DNA of 64,000 nucleotides from Nitrososphaerota archaeon (GTDB lineage Archaea > Thermoproteota > Nitrososphaeria > Nitrososphaerales > Gagatemarchaeaceae). Within the stretch, counting starts at the first letter, position 1, and the number at the start of each line of letters is the position of its first letter. Below the pieces are notes generated by a model, which was not told the DNA's origin, made no database searches, and saw nothing but the letters and a program-made list of their open reading frames with translations. A program made the position numbers and the translations under genes. The stretch spans positions 1-64,000 of the forward strand of contig JAFLZV010000002.1 in NCBI GenBank assembly GCA_029785375.1, read 5' to 3'. Positions 37,350 to 46,478 of this stretch are shown here, one piece after another.

Positions 37350-38802
37350 GCGGGAGGCTCTCCTTGTACCCGGCGGAGGTGATCCTCATGAACTCTGACT
37401 TCTTCCTTAGCTCGCCGAGGTCGTGGGCCCCCGAGTAGCTCATCCCTGACCGGAGTCCCCCTACAAGCTGCCTGACAACCTCGTCCACCCGCCCCTTGTA
37501 TGGAATCAGCCCCTCCACCCCCTCTGGGACGCTCTCTTCGATTACCTCTCCCACCAGTTCGTCCTCCTTCGGGCCCGATCCCCCTGTCTCCCGTACCCTC
37601 CGGTCTACCGTCGCCGCCAGGGATGCCATCCCCCTGGTGAGCTTGTACCTGACCCCCTCCCTTAGAATCGTGGGACCGGGGCTCTCTTCCGTGCCTGCGA
37701 ACAGACTCCCGACCATTACCGACGAAGCCCCTGCAGCCAGCGCCTTCGTCAGATCCCCCGGGTTCCTTATCCCTCCGTCGCCTATGATGGGGACGCCGCT
37801 GTCTGCCGCCCCCGCGGCGCTGTCCATGATGGCTGTGAGCTGCGGTACGCCGGAGCCGGTGACCACGCGCGTGACGCAGATGCTCCCAGAGCCGACGCCA
37901 ACCTTGACCGAATCGGCCCCCGCCCGGATGAGATCCAGGGCCCCCCTGGCGGTCGCCACGTTCCCGGCGACCACTTCCACGTCTCCCAGCTCGCGTTTTA
38001 TCTCCTTCAGCGTGTCGATGGCGTAAGCAGAGTGGCCGTGGGCTATGTCGACCACCAGGGCGTCGGCGCCGGCGTCGAGCAGCTTCCGCGAGCGCTCCAT
38101 GTGGTCCCCTTTGACCCCCACTGCTGCCCCCACCCGCAGGCGGCCTTTGGCGTCCTTGGTCGCGTTTGGAAACTGCTTGCGTTTCATTATGTCCTTCGAG
38201 GTTATCAGCCCGGCGAGCCTCCCCTTGCTGTCAAGCAGAGGAAGCTTCTCGACCTTGTGGTCGTGGAGGAGCTTCTTCGCTTCTTCCATGCTCACCCCCT
38301 TGCGAGCGGTGACAAGCTTCCGCCTCGGGGTCATGACCTCCTTCACCGCCCTGTCCAGGTCGTCCTCCAGGGTTATGTCGCGCCTGGTGAGAAGCCCGAG
38401 GACATTCCTCGACCCGTCTACTATCACTATGCCCCCTATGTCTCTGTCCCCGATGACATTCTGGGCCTCGCTGACGCTCCTGTCCGGGCCGAGGGTGATA
38501 GGGTCATCTATGACCACCCCCTCGGACCTCTTCACCTTCAGGACCTCAGCCACCTGCTCCTCGATCGTGAGGAACCTGTGTATCACCCCGATCCCTCCCA
38601 GCCTGGCGAGGGCGATGGCCATGGATGACTCGGTCACAGTGTCCATGTTGGCGCTGACTATTGGAATGCTGAGCGTGATCTTCCTTGAGAAGCGGGTCCG
38701 AGTATCGGCGTCCCTGCGGGACTTCACGTCCGAGAACTTCGGGACGAGAAGTACGTCGTCGAAAGTGAGGCCGACACGCATGTCGGAACCCGAATCCTTC
38801 AC
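37327..38802 (-). CDS. guaB: IMP dehydrogenase with CBS domains
   Basis: [16 protein letters not shown]...[29 protein letters not shown]...[27 protein letters not shown]...[33 protein letters not shown]. Confidence 0.94.
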   Translation of the reverse strand: MKDSGSDMRVGLTFDDVLLVPKFSDVKSRRDADTRTRFSRKITLSIPIVSANMDTVTESSMAIALARLGGIGVIHRFLTIEEQVAEVLKVKRSEGVVIDDPITLGPDRSVSEAQNVIGDRDIGGIVIVDGSRNVLGLLTRRDITLEDDLDRAVKEVMTPRRKLVTARKGVSMEEAKKLLHDHKVEKLPLLDSKGRLAGLITSKDIMKRKQFPNATKDAKGRLRVGAAVGVKGDHMERSRKLLDAGADALVVDIAHGHSAYAIDTLKEIKRELGDVEVVAGNVATARGALDLIRAGADSVKVGVGSGSICVTRVVTGSGVPQLTAIMDSAAGAADSGVPIIGDGGIRNPGDLTKALAAGASSVMVGSLFAGTEESPGPTILREGVRYKLTRGMASLAATVDRRVRETGGSGPKEDELVGEVIEESVPEGVEGLIPYKGRVDEVVRQLVGGLRSGMSYSGAHDLGELRKKSEFMRITSAGYKESLPHDIQRVV

Positions 38803-38847
38803 TTGACTTCGGGTTGATTCCTCTGTTTATAGTGTTTTGGGCTTGAG

Positions 38848-38990
38848 CGCCGGGACTGGGACTTTCATCCTCTCCTCGGAGAGGAGTTTGAACCCAGAAC
38901 CCGCTTTCGCGAGACAGGCTCGCCGGTCAGACGCAATTCCAGGCTTGCGCGAAGCACTCACTGCGCCCTACCAGATTAGGCGATCCCGGC
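38848..38990 (-). tRNA. tRNA-Ser(GGA), three introns
   Basis: Mature 86-nt class II tRNA by hand splicing: GCCGGGA TC GCCT AATCTGGTA GGGC G CAGGC CTGGAAA GCCTG T CTCGCGAAAGCGGG TT CTGGG TTCAAAT CCCAG TCCCGGC G. Introns at 29/30 (38945-38960), 37/38 (38921-38936), 59/60 (38862-38886). Confidence 0.88.
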
Positions 38991-39021
38991 ATTCACAAGC
39001 CTCGATTGGGGCGCTTAAAAC

Positions 39022-40041
39022 CTAACCCGAATCCCGGACCTTCCCTGCCTCGGCCTTCCCCCCATGAGACTTCCACATGCGAGGGTAGGTGCCCGCCTTC
39101 ATCACTACGCGGCCGGTTGACGCTGCGAGTCCCCGCTTCAGCGGTCGGAGCTCGTCGGCCGAGAGGAGGGCCTTGCCTATGGCTACCAGCTCCCCCTTGG
39201 CGCTCATTATTGCGACCGGGTCGTCCTTCTTGATCCCCGACGAGAGCGAAAGAATGCCTGGGATGCCGAGCCGGGCGCCATGGCAGATGGCGTCGACCGC
39301 GGAGTCGCGAATGACGATCCTACCCACTGGTCCCAGGGACTGCTCCACCGGGAGCACCAGCTTCCTGATCGGCCCTTCGTCCCCTGCCTTCATGCGGAAC
39401 ACCGCGTCGCTTAGCTGGTGGAGTGTGACGAACCCCCTCTCCTCGGTCAGAGGCCCCACCTTGGTGCGCCTTAGCTCCACCATGGTAGCGCCCACGCCAA
39501 GCACCTCCCCCAGGTCGTAGATCAGCTTCCGTATGTACGTCCCGGACTGGCAGAGCACCCTGAAGAGATGCAGGTTCCCTGCTGACTCCTCAATCTCGAA
39601 CTCGTAGACGGTCCGTGCTCTGGTCTGCCTGGACACAGAAGAGCGCTGCGGGGGGCGCTGGAAGATCTCGCCAGTGAACTCCGCCTTCACCCTGTCGAGC
39701 TCCTTCTTGGGCACTGAGGAGTGGACTCTCATCACCCCACGGTACTCCTTCGGGTAGAGCAACAGCAAGCTAAGGGCCCTGGTCGACTGACCGAACCCGA
39801 TGGGGAGGAGCCCGGATACTGGGGGGTCGAGGGTGCCGCTGTGTCCAGCCTTCTCCATGCCGAGGAGCTTTCTGGTCCAGGCGACCACTTCATGGCTGGT
39901 AGGGCCCCGTGGCTTGTCAAGTGGGACGAGGCCGTAGTCGAGCAGCGACTGAATGGGCCTCGAGGCGGGCGAGCACCCGTACTCTGGGTCCGACGCCTCT
40001 TCGTCGAGGACCAGCGTCTTCTGGGGCTGCATGTCAGTCAC
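39022..40041 (-). CDS. cbf5: tRNA/rRNA pseudouridine synthase Cbf5
   Basis: YGLVPLDKPRGPTSHEVVAWTRKLLGMEKAGHSGTLDPPVSGLLPIGFGQSTRAL...SGTYIRKLIYDLGEVLGVGATMVELRRTKVG. Confidence 0.94.
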   Translation of the reverse strand: MTDMQPQKTLVLDEEASDPEYGCSPASRPIQSLLDYGLVPLDKPRGPTSHEVVAWTRKLLGMEKAGHSGTLDPPVSGLLPIGFGQSTRALSLLLLYPKEYRGVMRVHSSVPKKELDRVKAEFTGEIFQRPPQRSSVSRQTRARTVYEFEIEESAGNLHLFRVLCQSGTYIRKLIYDLGEVLGVGATMVELRRTKVGPLTEERGFVTLHQLSDAVFRMKAGDEGPIRKLVLPVEQSLGPVGRIVIRDSAVDAICHGARLGIPGILSLSSGIKKDDPVAIMSAKGELVAIGKALLSADELRPLKRGLAASTGRVVMKAGTYPRMWKSHGGKAEAGKVRDSG

Positions 40042-40594
40042 TTCGGCTCTTCACGTAGTGCAGCACTATCTCGGCCACCCTGGTCTCGTCGATGGAGTCG
40101 GTCTCGACGACAAGGTCGAACGGTTTGAGGTCTTTGCCGAACTCTATGCCGTAGATCTTCTTGTAGAGTCTGTAGTTCTCAAGGTCCCTGACAGAGAGTA
40201 TCTCCTCGCACTCGGAGACAGCGATGCCGTCCCTCTTTGACATCCTGCTGGCCCTGCTCTCCACAGACCCCGACAGCCAGACCTTGATCCCATCCTTGGT
40301 GAGCCAGGGTACCGGGTAGCTGGTTATGACAACGTCTCCCTTCTTCGCCTTCTTGAGGAGCCTGGCGTCCACCTCCTTGTCGAAGTTCGGGGAACGCTTC
40401 CTCTCCTGTAGGAACTTCATCCCGTCTCCCTTGTCCCACCAGTCTTCGCCTCCCGGGGTGTAGCCCTCTTCCACCGCCATCTCCTTGAGGACGTCGCCAC
40501 CTCCCACCATCTGGGTCCCCAGGGACTCGGCCACCTGGTGGGATACCGATGTCTTCCCCACGGCGGGCATCCCAGAGATTATGATTGCCTTCAA
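40034..40594 (-). CDS. cmk: Cytidylate kinase, archaeal type
   Basis: MKAIIISGMPAVGKTSVSHQVAESLGTQMVGGGDVLKEMAVEEGYTPGGEDWWDKGDGMKFLQERK; position between adk/DUF106 and cbf5. Confidence 0.85.
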   Translation of the reverse strand: MKAIIISGMPAVGKTSVSHQVAESLGTQMVGGGDVLKEMAVEEGYTPGGEDWWDKGDGMKFLQERKRSPNFDKEVDARLLKKAKKGDVVITSYPVPWLTKDGIKVWLSGSVESRASRMSKRDGIAVSECEEILSVRDLENYRLYKKIYGIEFGKDLKPFDLVVETDSIDETRVAEIVLHYVKSRSD

Positions 40595-40603
40595 CGGTTC
40601 TCC

Positions 40604-41518
40604 CTATGGCGTAGTGTGCAGCAGGCGTCCGAGCATGGTGGAGAACGCGAAGGAGCTGAGGAAATACCACCAGACGAGGCTGACGTTGTACACCCCGGCG
40701 TGCTGGGTCGCCCCCGCGATGACTGGGATCGGTATCGGGGTGAACGCGACTATGACCCCGTAGCCACCGAGGAAGCTGGCCATTAGATAGTACACCACCA
40801 GCAGAGGGACGAACGTGACTGCAGTCACCTTGAGCCTGGCCCTCTGCACCCTCAGCTGCTCCTGTTGGACCGCGAGCTCTCGTTTCTTGAGCTTGTCTAG
40901 CTTCTCCTTGTCTTTGGCCAAGGTCGCTGCGCGCTTCTCCTTCTGGAAGGCGTTCACCTCTGCCCTCATCCTCCTTTCCGCGTCCAGGTCTACGACCCTC
41001 TTGGTCACGACCTGGGTGACGAGGCCCAGAAGGACGGAGGTCGTGGTGACCAGCACCGTGGACACGGGCGGCACGTATCGCGGTATGGTGAAGCTGGCCA
41101 CGCCGCTCGTCGTGCCAGCGGTCAGGACCACGGAATAAGACCCTGAAGACGCCTTGGGGACCCAGAACATGCACCCGGAGACGTCGCCCTTGGCGTTGGT
41201 GCCGCAGCGGGTCGCTCCTGTCGAGGAGTTGATGAGCTGCAATGAGGCGGAACCGAAAGTGGCAGTTATGTTCTCGTTCGGGGCCAAGTTGCTGGCGGTC
41301 ACCAGGATAGACGCGCCCGAGATGTCGGAGGAGGTGTTGAACTTGACCGTCCCGGCGCTGGCGCTGGCCGTCGTAGTGGCCGTCGACCTGGGGATGACTG
41401 CCGGGAGGACCACGTAGTATCCCACCAAGACGACGATGAGACCTACGAGGGCGTAGGTGATCAGCCTGGGACTCAAGGAGGGCCCGCCCTGGGACCTCCT
41501 CTTTGACGCTGCCTTCAT
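40604..41518 (-). CDS. DUF106 (EMC3/TMCO1/Oxa1 superfamily) membrane insertase-like protein with inserted ectodomain
   Basis: TM1 LITYALVGLIVVLVGYYVVLPAV, about 100-aa Ser/Thr-rich ectodomain, then STVLVTTTSVLLGLVTQVVTKRVVDLDAERRMRAEVNAFQKEKRAATLAKDKEKLDKLKKRELAVQQEQ...; next to secY/adk as in other archaea. Confidence 0.8.
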   Translation of the reverse strand: MKAASKRRSQGGPSLSPRLITYALVGLIVVLVGYYVVLPAVIPRSTATTTASASAGTVKFNTSSDISGASILVTASNLAPNENITATFGSASLQLINSSTGATRCGTNAKGDVSGCMFWVPKASSGSYSVVLTAGTTSGVASFTIPRYVPPVSTVLVTTTSVLLGLVTQVVTKRVVDLDAERRMRAEVNAFQKEKRAATLAKDKEKLDKLKKRELAVQQEQLRVQRARLKVTAVTFVPLLVVYYLMASFLGGYGVIVAFTPIPIPVIAGATQHAGVYNVSLVWWYFLSSFAFSTMLGRLLHTTP

Positions 41519-42087
41519 GACGAAACTCGCTCCAGCATCCGGGCTATGAACTGCGCGACCTCAGCCTGCATGCCCTCCCCGTTCCTGACTATGGTGATGG
41601 GAGCCCCCGTGAGGGTCGAACAGGCCACGATGAAACTCCTCGCGAGTTCCAGCTCCTCGGCAAGGGACGCCTCTGTGGCCGGGTCCCTGTACCTTGTCGC
41701 GTCGCTGGCCCTCCTCTTGGCGACCTCCGCAGGCGAAGCCTCCAGTAGTATCAGGTGGGTCGGCTTCAGGGCCCTCACTACGTCGAAGGGGAGCCCAGGC
41801 CAGAACCCTTCGTGTGTCCTGATGAACAGATGGGTGTCGACCACCACCAGCTTGTCCTTCATGAGCGAGATCTTGGCCGCAGCGGTCTTCTGGAGGTGCC
41901 TCTGCTTGTCCAGCGGGAGCCGCCTGAGTTCGTCCCTGAACTGCACAAGTTTCTCTGACCGGCCGACCTCGAGCATGATGCTGCCGAAGTTCGCCAGCTT
42001 GGCGCCCCGGTAGCTCGCCACGACCTTCTCTAGGACGGTGGTCTTCCCGACTCCAGGGATGCCCACTATCACCGCGCGTAGCCCCAC
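41515..42087 (-). CDS. adkA: Adenylate kinase, archaeal AdkA type
   Basis: MGLRAVIVGIPGVGKTTVLEKVV...NFGSIMLEVG...LVVVDTHLFIRTHEGFWPGLPFDVVRALKPTHLILLEASP. Confidence 0.92.
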   Translation of the reverse strand: MGLRAVIVGIPGVGKTTVLEKVVASYRGAKLANFGSIMLEVGRSEKLVQFRDELRRLPLDKQRHLQKTAAAKISLMKDKLVVVDTHLFIRTHEGFWPGLPFDVVRALKPTHLILLEASPAEVAKRRASDATRYRDPATEASLAEELELARSFIVACSTLTGAPITIVRNGEGMQAEVAQFIARMLERVSS

Positions 42088-42089
42088 GG

Positions 42090-43529
42090 CTACCCAGCTC
42101 CGATGAGTCCTGCCAGAGCCGGTGACACCTCTTCCACCTGCTCCTTCAGCAGCATCTGGTAGTACTGGAGGATGATGTCCACCATCAGGAGCATGCCTAT
42201 GCCCGTCCCGAACACGCCGACTATGTCGGCCACGCCGGCGATCAGCCCTATCAAGATCCCACCTATGATGGTCAGCGTAGGGATGTACCTGTTGAGCATC
42301 TGCTCTATGGAGACGCCTGACCGCCTGAACCCTGGCACCTGGACGTCAGCGTCCATCAGGTTCTTCGCCACCGCCCTAGAGTTGAGACCCCCTATCTCCA
42401 CCCACAGCCTAGCGAAGACCACCGACATGCCCACCAGGAAGAGAAGGAAGATCACGGTGTGGATGGGGTCTGCGATGGTCTCACCGAAGGACGTGGGGGC
42501 TGTGAGGTAGTAGACCAGCCCGCCGACAGGGGAGGCGTTGAATGCCGATGTGGAGTTGCTGGTAGGGAACACTGCGAGGTAGTGATACCACCACGGAGGG
42601 TTGCTCGCGCTGTACCTTTCGAGGAGTTCGGCGAAGAACGTGACGTTCGCTCCAAGCGCGGAGACGAGGATCACAGGTATGTTAGACACGTAGAGGAGCT
42701 TGATCGGGTACACACCCTGGAACCCTCTGTACTTGATCGATGTGATAGGGAGCTCGACCCTTATCCCCTCTATGTAGATCAGCACCAGTATCATGACCAC
42801 CGTCAGTGAGAACGTCATCACGCTCGGGTAGAAGTTCGCCCTGATCAGGATCGAGCCGATGTCTCCGGCGAAGAACTGGCTGATGGCGCCGGGGATGAAC
42901 CCGAATATCTGCGTGACACCCGTGGCTACCTGGAATGGGATTGGAGAGAACGTGTACCACATCACCTGCTGGGCCACCCCGGCCAGGATGAACAGGCTGA
43001 CCCCGCTCCCTATCCCCCAGCCCTTCTGGATCATCTCGTCGAGGAGCAGGACGAGGAGGCTAGCGATGACCAGCTGGATGAAGATCACGATCGACTGGTC
43101 GGCGGTCAGGGCCCCAAGGGCTCCGCCATAGATGTAGGCCATGGACTCCCCCACTATCACGATTATCGTGAGGAGCTTGGTGGCAGAGCCGAAGATAGCC
43201 CTGTCTGAAGTGTCGCTCATGTCCAGCTTGATTATGTCGCTGCCTACGAGGAGCTGCAGGATCAGCCCGGCCGTGACGATCGGCCCTATGCCGAGCTGCA
43301 TTAGAGTCCCCTGGGCCGACGCGAAGACCACCCTGAGGAAAGTACTGGGGTTCGACTGGGCCGCCGTGCCGGTTATGCCGTACAGCGGGGTTGTGGCCAT
43401 TACGAGGTAGGCGATGAGGGCGATGCCGGTCCAGATGAAGCGCTCGTTGAGCGTAGGCTTTCTCTCAGGCTTGGGTATCTCTGGGAGAACCGTGCCTACG
43501 CTCTTGATGAAGTCTCGCAGCGATGCCAT
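42090..43529 (-). CDS. secY: Preprotein translocase subunit SecY
   Basis: LNERFIWTGIALIAYLVMATTPLYGI...QGTLMQLGIGPIVTAGLILQLLVGSDIIKLD...KGWGIGSGVSLFILAGVAQQVMW. Confidence 0.95.
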   Translation of the reverse strand: MASLRDFIKSVGTVLPEIPKPERKPTLNERFIWTGIALIAYLVMATTPLYGITGTAAQSNPSTFLRVVFASAQGTLMQLGIGPIVTAGLILQLLVGSDIIKLDMSDTSDRAIFGSATKLLTIIVIVGESMAYIYGGALGALTADQSIVIFIQLVIASLLVLLLDEMIQKGWGIGSGVSLFILAGVAQQVMWYTFSPIPFQVATGVTQIFGFIPGAISQFFAGDIGSILIRANFYPSVMTFSLTVVMILVLIYIEGIRVELPITSIKYRGFQGVYPIKLLYVSNIPVILVSALGANVTFFAELLERYSASNPPWWYHYLAVFPTSNSTSAFNASPVGGLVYYLTAPTSFGETIADPIHTVIFLLFLVGMSVVFARLWVEIGGLNSRAVAKNLMDADVQVPGFRRSGVSIEQMLNRYIPTLTIIGGILIGLIAGVADIVGVFGTGIGMLLMVDIILQYYQMLLKEQVEEVSPALAGLIGAG

Positions 43530-43540
43530 TTGGACGGGGG

Positions 43541-43942
43541 CTACTCCTTAGTCAGAATCTTTCCGCCCGCGGCCTCTATTTTAGCCTGAGCCTTCTTGGT
43601 GAAAGCGGCGACATTCACCTCGTAAGCCCCGCCGACGGCTCCGGAACCCAGGAGCTTCTCCACCCCCAGCGCAGTCAGGTCCAGAGATTTCCCTCCCTTT
43701 GCAAGGTCGTCGAGCTGGCCGACGTTCACCCATCTGGACGGCCGCAGATACCCCGGCGGCCTGAACGGGTCCCGGCCGAAGTGGTCGGGATCGTTGATGA
43801 CGAGCCAGCTCCACTTGTGCTTGTGGAGACCAGCGTTCCCGTGCCCTCCCTGCTTCCCCGAGTGGCGGTGCTGGCCTATCTGGCCGTACCCGTGGGTCCG
43901 CATCCCCCTGTAACGCCTTCCCTTCCGTGCTCTCGTCGGCAT
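43541..43942 (-). CDS. rpl15: Ribosomal protein L15
   Basis: RARKGRRYRGMRTHGYGQIGQHRHSGKQGGHGNAGLHKHKWSWLV. Confidence 0.94.
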   Translation of the reverse strand: MPTRARKGRRYRGMRTHGYGQIGQHRHSGKQGGHGNAGLHKHKWSWLVINDPDHFGRDPFRPPGYLRPSRWVNVGQLDDLAKGGKSLDLTALGVEKLLGSGAVGGAYEVNVAAFTKKAQAKIEAAGGKILTKE

Positions 43943-43943
43943 A

Positions 43944-44414
43944 TCAGATCATCCTCCTCACGATCTCTTCCAGCTTAGGGTTGCTCCCAAGTTCACCCTT
44001 TTCTGTGAACTGCCTCCGGAGCGACCGCTTGAACCCGCCTTTCGGGGGCGCCAGCCGGAAGTAGGGGAGAACCCCTGCGACCGCGGAGAGCCTCTCCTGG
44101 TCCTTCAGCATCTTGGCGGCAAGCTCCTTGTAGTCGCTGAACCCCAGCTTCTTGAGCGCGCCCTTGTCCAGGGGCCTGGCTGTGCTCACCATGCCCCTCC
44201 TCGAGAGGAGATCGGTCAGAAGGCCAGCATCCACTGGGGCCCACGCTGTGTAGTCTTTGCAGAGCCTCAGCATGCCTACCGTGGCGGGGTCGTCGGGGAC
44301 CACAGACGCCGAGAACTTCTTTGCCACCCAAAGCTCGTTGAGGGCTTTCCTCACCGGGGCAGAGCTGTTGATTTGCCCGTGGAGGTTGACGACCAGGATT
44401 AGACCCATGCTCAA
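43944..44414 (-). CDS. rpl30: Ribosomal protein L30
   Basis: LILVVNLHGQINSSAPVRKALNELWVAKKFSASVVPDDPATVGMLRLCKDYTAWAPVD. Confidence 0.92.
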   Translation of the reverse strand: MSMGLILVVNLHGQINSSAPVRKALNELWVAKKFSASVVPDDPATVGMLRLCKDYTAWAPVDAGLLTDLLSRRGMVSTARPLDKGALKKLGFSDYKELAAKMLKDQERLSAVAGVLPYFRLAPPKGGFKRSLRRQFTEKGELGSNPKLEEIVRRMI

Positions 44415-44419
44415 ACCAC

Positions 44420-45046
44420 CTATACGTTGAGTCCGTGCGACTCCCTGAAGGCATCATAGACAGCGTTCGCAAGGGAAGACATGGTGTTAGTCGAGCCGAA
44501 GGTCCTGACCCAGGCGTCCTTAACTCCTGCGAGCTGGAGGAGATTCTTCAGCGCAGGCCCCGCGACCAGTCCCAGAGCCCTCGGCGCCGGCATTATCTCT
44601 ACAGTGACGCTCCCTGCCTTCCCCCTGATCCGGTAGGGGACCGAGTGCGGCCTACCGTCCCGGCACTCCCATGAGCCGCAGCCGAGCTTGACCGGGATGA
44701 TGTTCAGCAGCGCTGCCGTAGTGGCCTTCTCGATCGCCTCCCTGGTCTGCATCGCCTTTCCCTTGCCCACCCCGAACCAGCCGCCGCCGTTCCCGACGGC
44801 GACCACGGCCAGGAAGCGTGTTAGCTCTCCGGCGTCGGTCTGCTTCTGTACCACGCTGACCCCCACTACCTCGTTCCTAAGGTCGGGGAGGAGCTTCTTG
44901 ACTATCTCTGCTTCGCGGACCCTCTGGCCGCTCTTGAATATCTCGTCCAAGGTGGTGATCTTCCCCTCGTTGACCAGCGTGCCAAGCTTAGTCCGGGGGA
45001 CCCAGACCTGCTCCTCTTCCTGACGGTCGTGCCTCTGGTACGGCAT
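44420..45046 (-). CDS. rps5: Ribosomal protein S5
   Basis: WVPRTKLGTLVNEGKITTLDEIF...FLAVVAVGNGGGWFGVGKGKAMQTREAIEKATTAALLNIIPVKLGCGSWEC. Confidence 0.95.
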   Translation of the reverse strand: MPYQRHDRQEEEQVWVPRTKLGTLVNEGKITTLDEIFKSGQRVREAEIVKKLLPDLRNEVVGVSVVQKQTDAGELTRFLAVVAVGNGGGWFGVGKGKAMQTREAIEKATTAALLNIIPVKLGCGSWECRDGRPHSVPYRIRGKAGSVTVEIMPAPRALGLVAGPALKNLLQLAGVKDAWVRTFGSTNTMSSLANAVYDAFRESHGLNV

Positions 45047-45630
45047 TACTTGCCTGCCCCCGTTATCGCGGCCTTGACCTTTTCGAACTCCTCTGTGTAA
45101 TTTTCAGGCTTGAAGCCCGCCTTCAGCAAGGCGGAGAACGCGCGCGCGTAGGCGTCTTTGTTCTCGGCGGCGAGCTTTGCTGCGTACTCGGCGATTGGCT
45201 TCCCCGAGAGCCTGTCCTCGTCAGGGTATGCCTCTTCTCCCACCGGGACCACCAGCCCTGAGTCGACCACTCCTTTGAGGAGCGCGGCGATTCTCGATCC
45301 CCTGATGAACGGCGCCAGCCCGTTGTACACTACAGCTTCTTTCACGCCTGCGGCGGCCGCCTTCTTCCCGGCGAGCCTCCCCAGCAGGTAGCAGGCGGGT
45401 GTCGACTTCGCTGAGCCGTGCCATCCCAATTTCGACAGTTCCCTAGAGTGGGATGAAGATAGAACAACGTCTCCCTTGACCGTCGGCTTCACAAACTGGG
45501 TGCTGACGTTCTTGTTGGATATCCTCACGACCAGCAAGGGCTTCTGCGAAGTGATGGCCCGCTTCCTTGCCCTGTAGTCGGTGACCCCTTCGCGCCTCCT
45601 TCGGAGGAGCTGCACGTGGCCCGGCATCAC
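45046..45630 (-). CDS. rpl18: Ribosomal protein L18
   Basis: RRRREGVTDYRARKRAITSQKPLLVVRISNKNVSTQFVKPTVKGDVVLSSSHSRELSKLGWHGSAKSTPACYLLGRLAGKKA. Confidence 0.94.
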   Translation of the reverse strand: MMPGHVQLLRRRREGVTDYRARKRAITSQKPLLVVRISNKNVSTQFVKPTVKGDVVLSSSHSRELSKLGWHGSAKSTPACYLLGRLAGKKAAAAGVKEAVVYNGLAPFIRGSRIAALLKGVVDSGLVVPVGEEAYPDEDRLSGKPIAEYAAKLAAENKDAYARAFSALLKAGFKPENYTEEFEKVKAAITGAGK

Positions 45631-46061
45631 TTCTTTACCTCCTTCATCAGGTCGAGGAGGTGCTTCACGCCCCTCACCTGACCCCCCTTCACCTGCTTGT
45701 AGAGTCGCTTGTAGGCGTCGTTGCTAATCTCTTTCCTGTCCTTGGCCACCTTGAGTCGCCACCTCAGAGCCCTGACCTTCGAAATCCACTGGTCCTTCCT
45801 CGGGTTCCTAGCGGTGGCTCGGCCTTCGGTCGACCCGGCGCCTCTTCCGCGCTTGAGCTTCTTCGACTTCGCCCTGAACCTGCCTCTGGAAACCCCCTTC
45901 ACTGGGGTGACCGTGATGGCGCCGAAGCCCACTAGGCCGCGGATGGTGCTCCGGGTGATTGCGTCCTGTATCAGGTCGTTGTAGTCGTCGTCGAACACGA
46001 TTCGGTCGACCCCGACGCCTAGGACTGAGGCCGCAAGCCTGCGCTTACTCTTTAGATTCAA
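45627..46061 (-). CDS. rpl19e: Ribosomal protein L19e
   Basis: LKSKRRLAASVLGVGVDRIVFDDDYNDLIQDAITRSTIRGLVGFGAITVTPVKGVSRGRFRAKSKKLKRGRGAGSTEGRATA. Confidence 0.94.
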   Translation of the reverse strand: MNLKSKRRLAASVLGVGVDRIVFDDDYNDLIQDAITRSTIRGLVGFGAITVTPVKGVSRGRFRAKSKKLKRGRGAGSTEGRATARNPRKDQWISKVRALRWRLKVAKDRKEISNDAYKRLYKQVKGGQVRGVKHLLDLMKEVKK

Positions 46062-46473
46062 CTACCCTCAACCCTGTCGGATTCACGACCCTTATCCCCA
46101 GCTCGGTGGCTCTCTCTATGATCGTCGCCCTCTTCTTTGCGCCCACCGTGCCTCCTATCCGTGCCACGTCCCGGCCCGGCACCAACGTCGCCAGGTCGCC
46201 CGGCCTGTAAACGATGACTTCGAAGTGGCCGCTCGGGTGCAGGCCTCTGGCTGCCACAGGGCCCCTATAACCGACCCTGACGAGCGGTGGCCACCCCTTG
46301 TCCTGGCGCCTCATCTTGCTGTCGACGCCTTTGGGCTTTCTCCACTCTGGGTGTATCCTGACGTAGCGCCAGCTCTCTTGCCTCACGAAGGCGGGTCTCG
46401 AATCGGAAACTTCCTTCCTCTTGGCCACCAGGCTCTTCAGCCTGTTCTCTTCTGTCTGTTTCGCCTTCGACAT
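46045..46473 (-). CDS. rpl32e: Ribosomal protein L32e
   Basis: FVRQESWRYVRIHPEWRKPKGVDSKMRRQDKGWPPLVRVGYRGPVAARGLHPSGHFEVIVYRPGDL. Confidence 0.94.
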   Translation of the reverse strand: MSKAKQTEENRLKSLVAKRKEVSDSRPAFVRQESWRYVRIHPEWRKPKGVDSKMRRQDKGWPPLVRVGYRGPVAARGLHPSGHFEVIVYRPGDLATLVPGRDVARIGGTVGAKKRATIIERATELGIRVVNPTGLRVVESKE

Positions 46474-46478
46474 GGGTT

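Noticed and set aside
40179-41174. 331-aa minus-strand ORF over cmk and DUF106 gene
   Set aside because: Out-of-frame shadow of both genes; the in-frame products have clear motifs.
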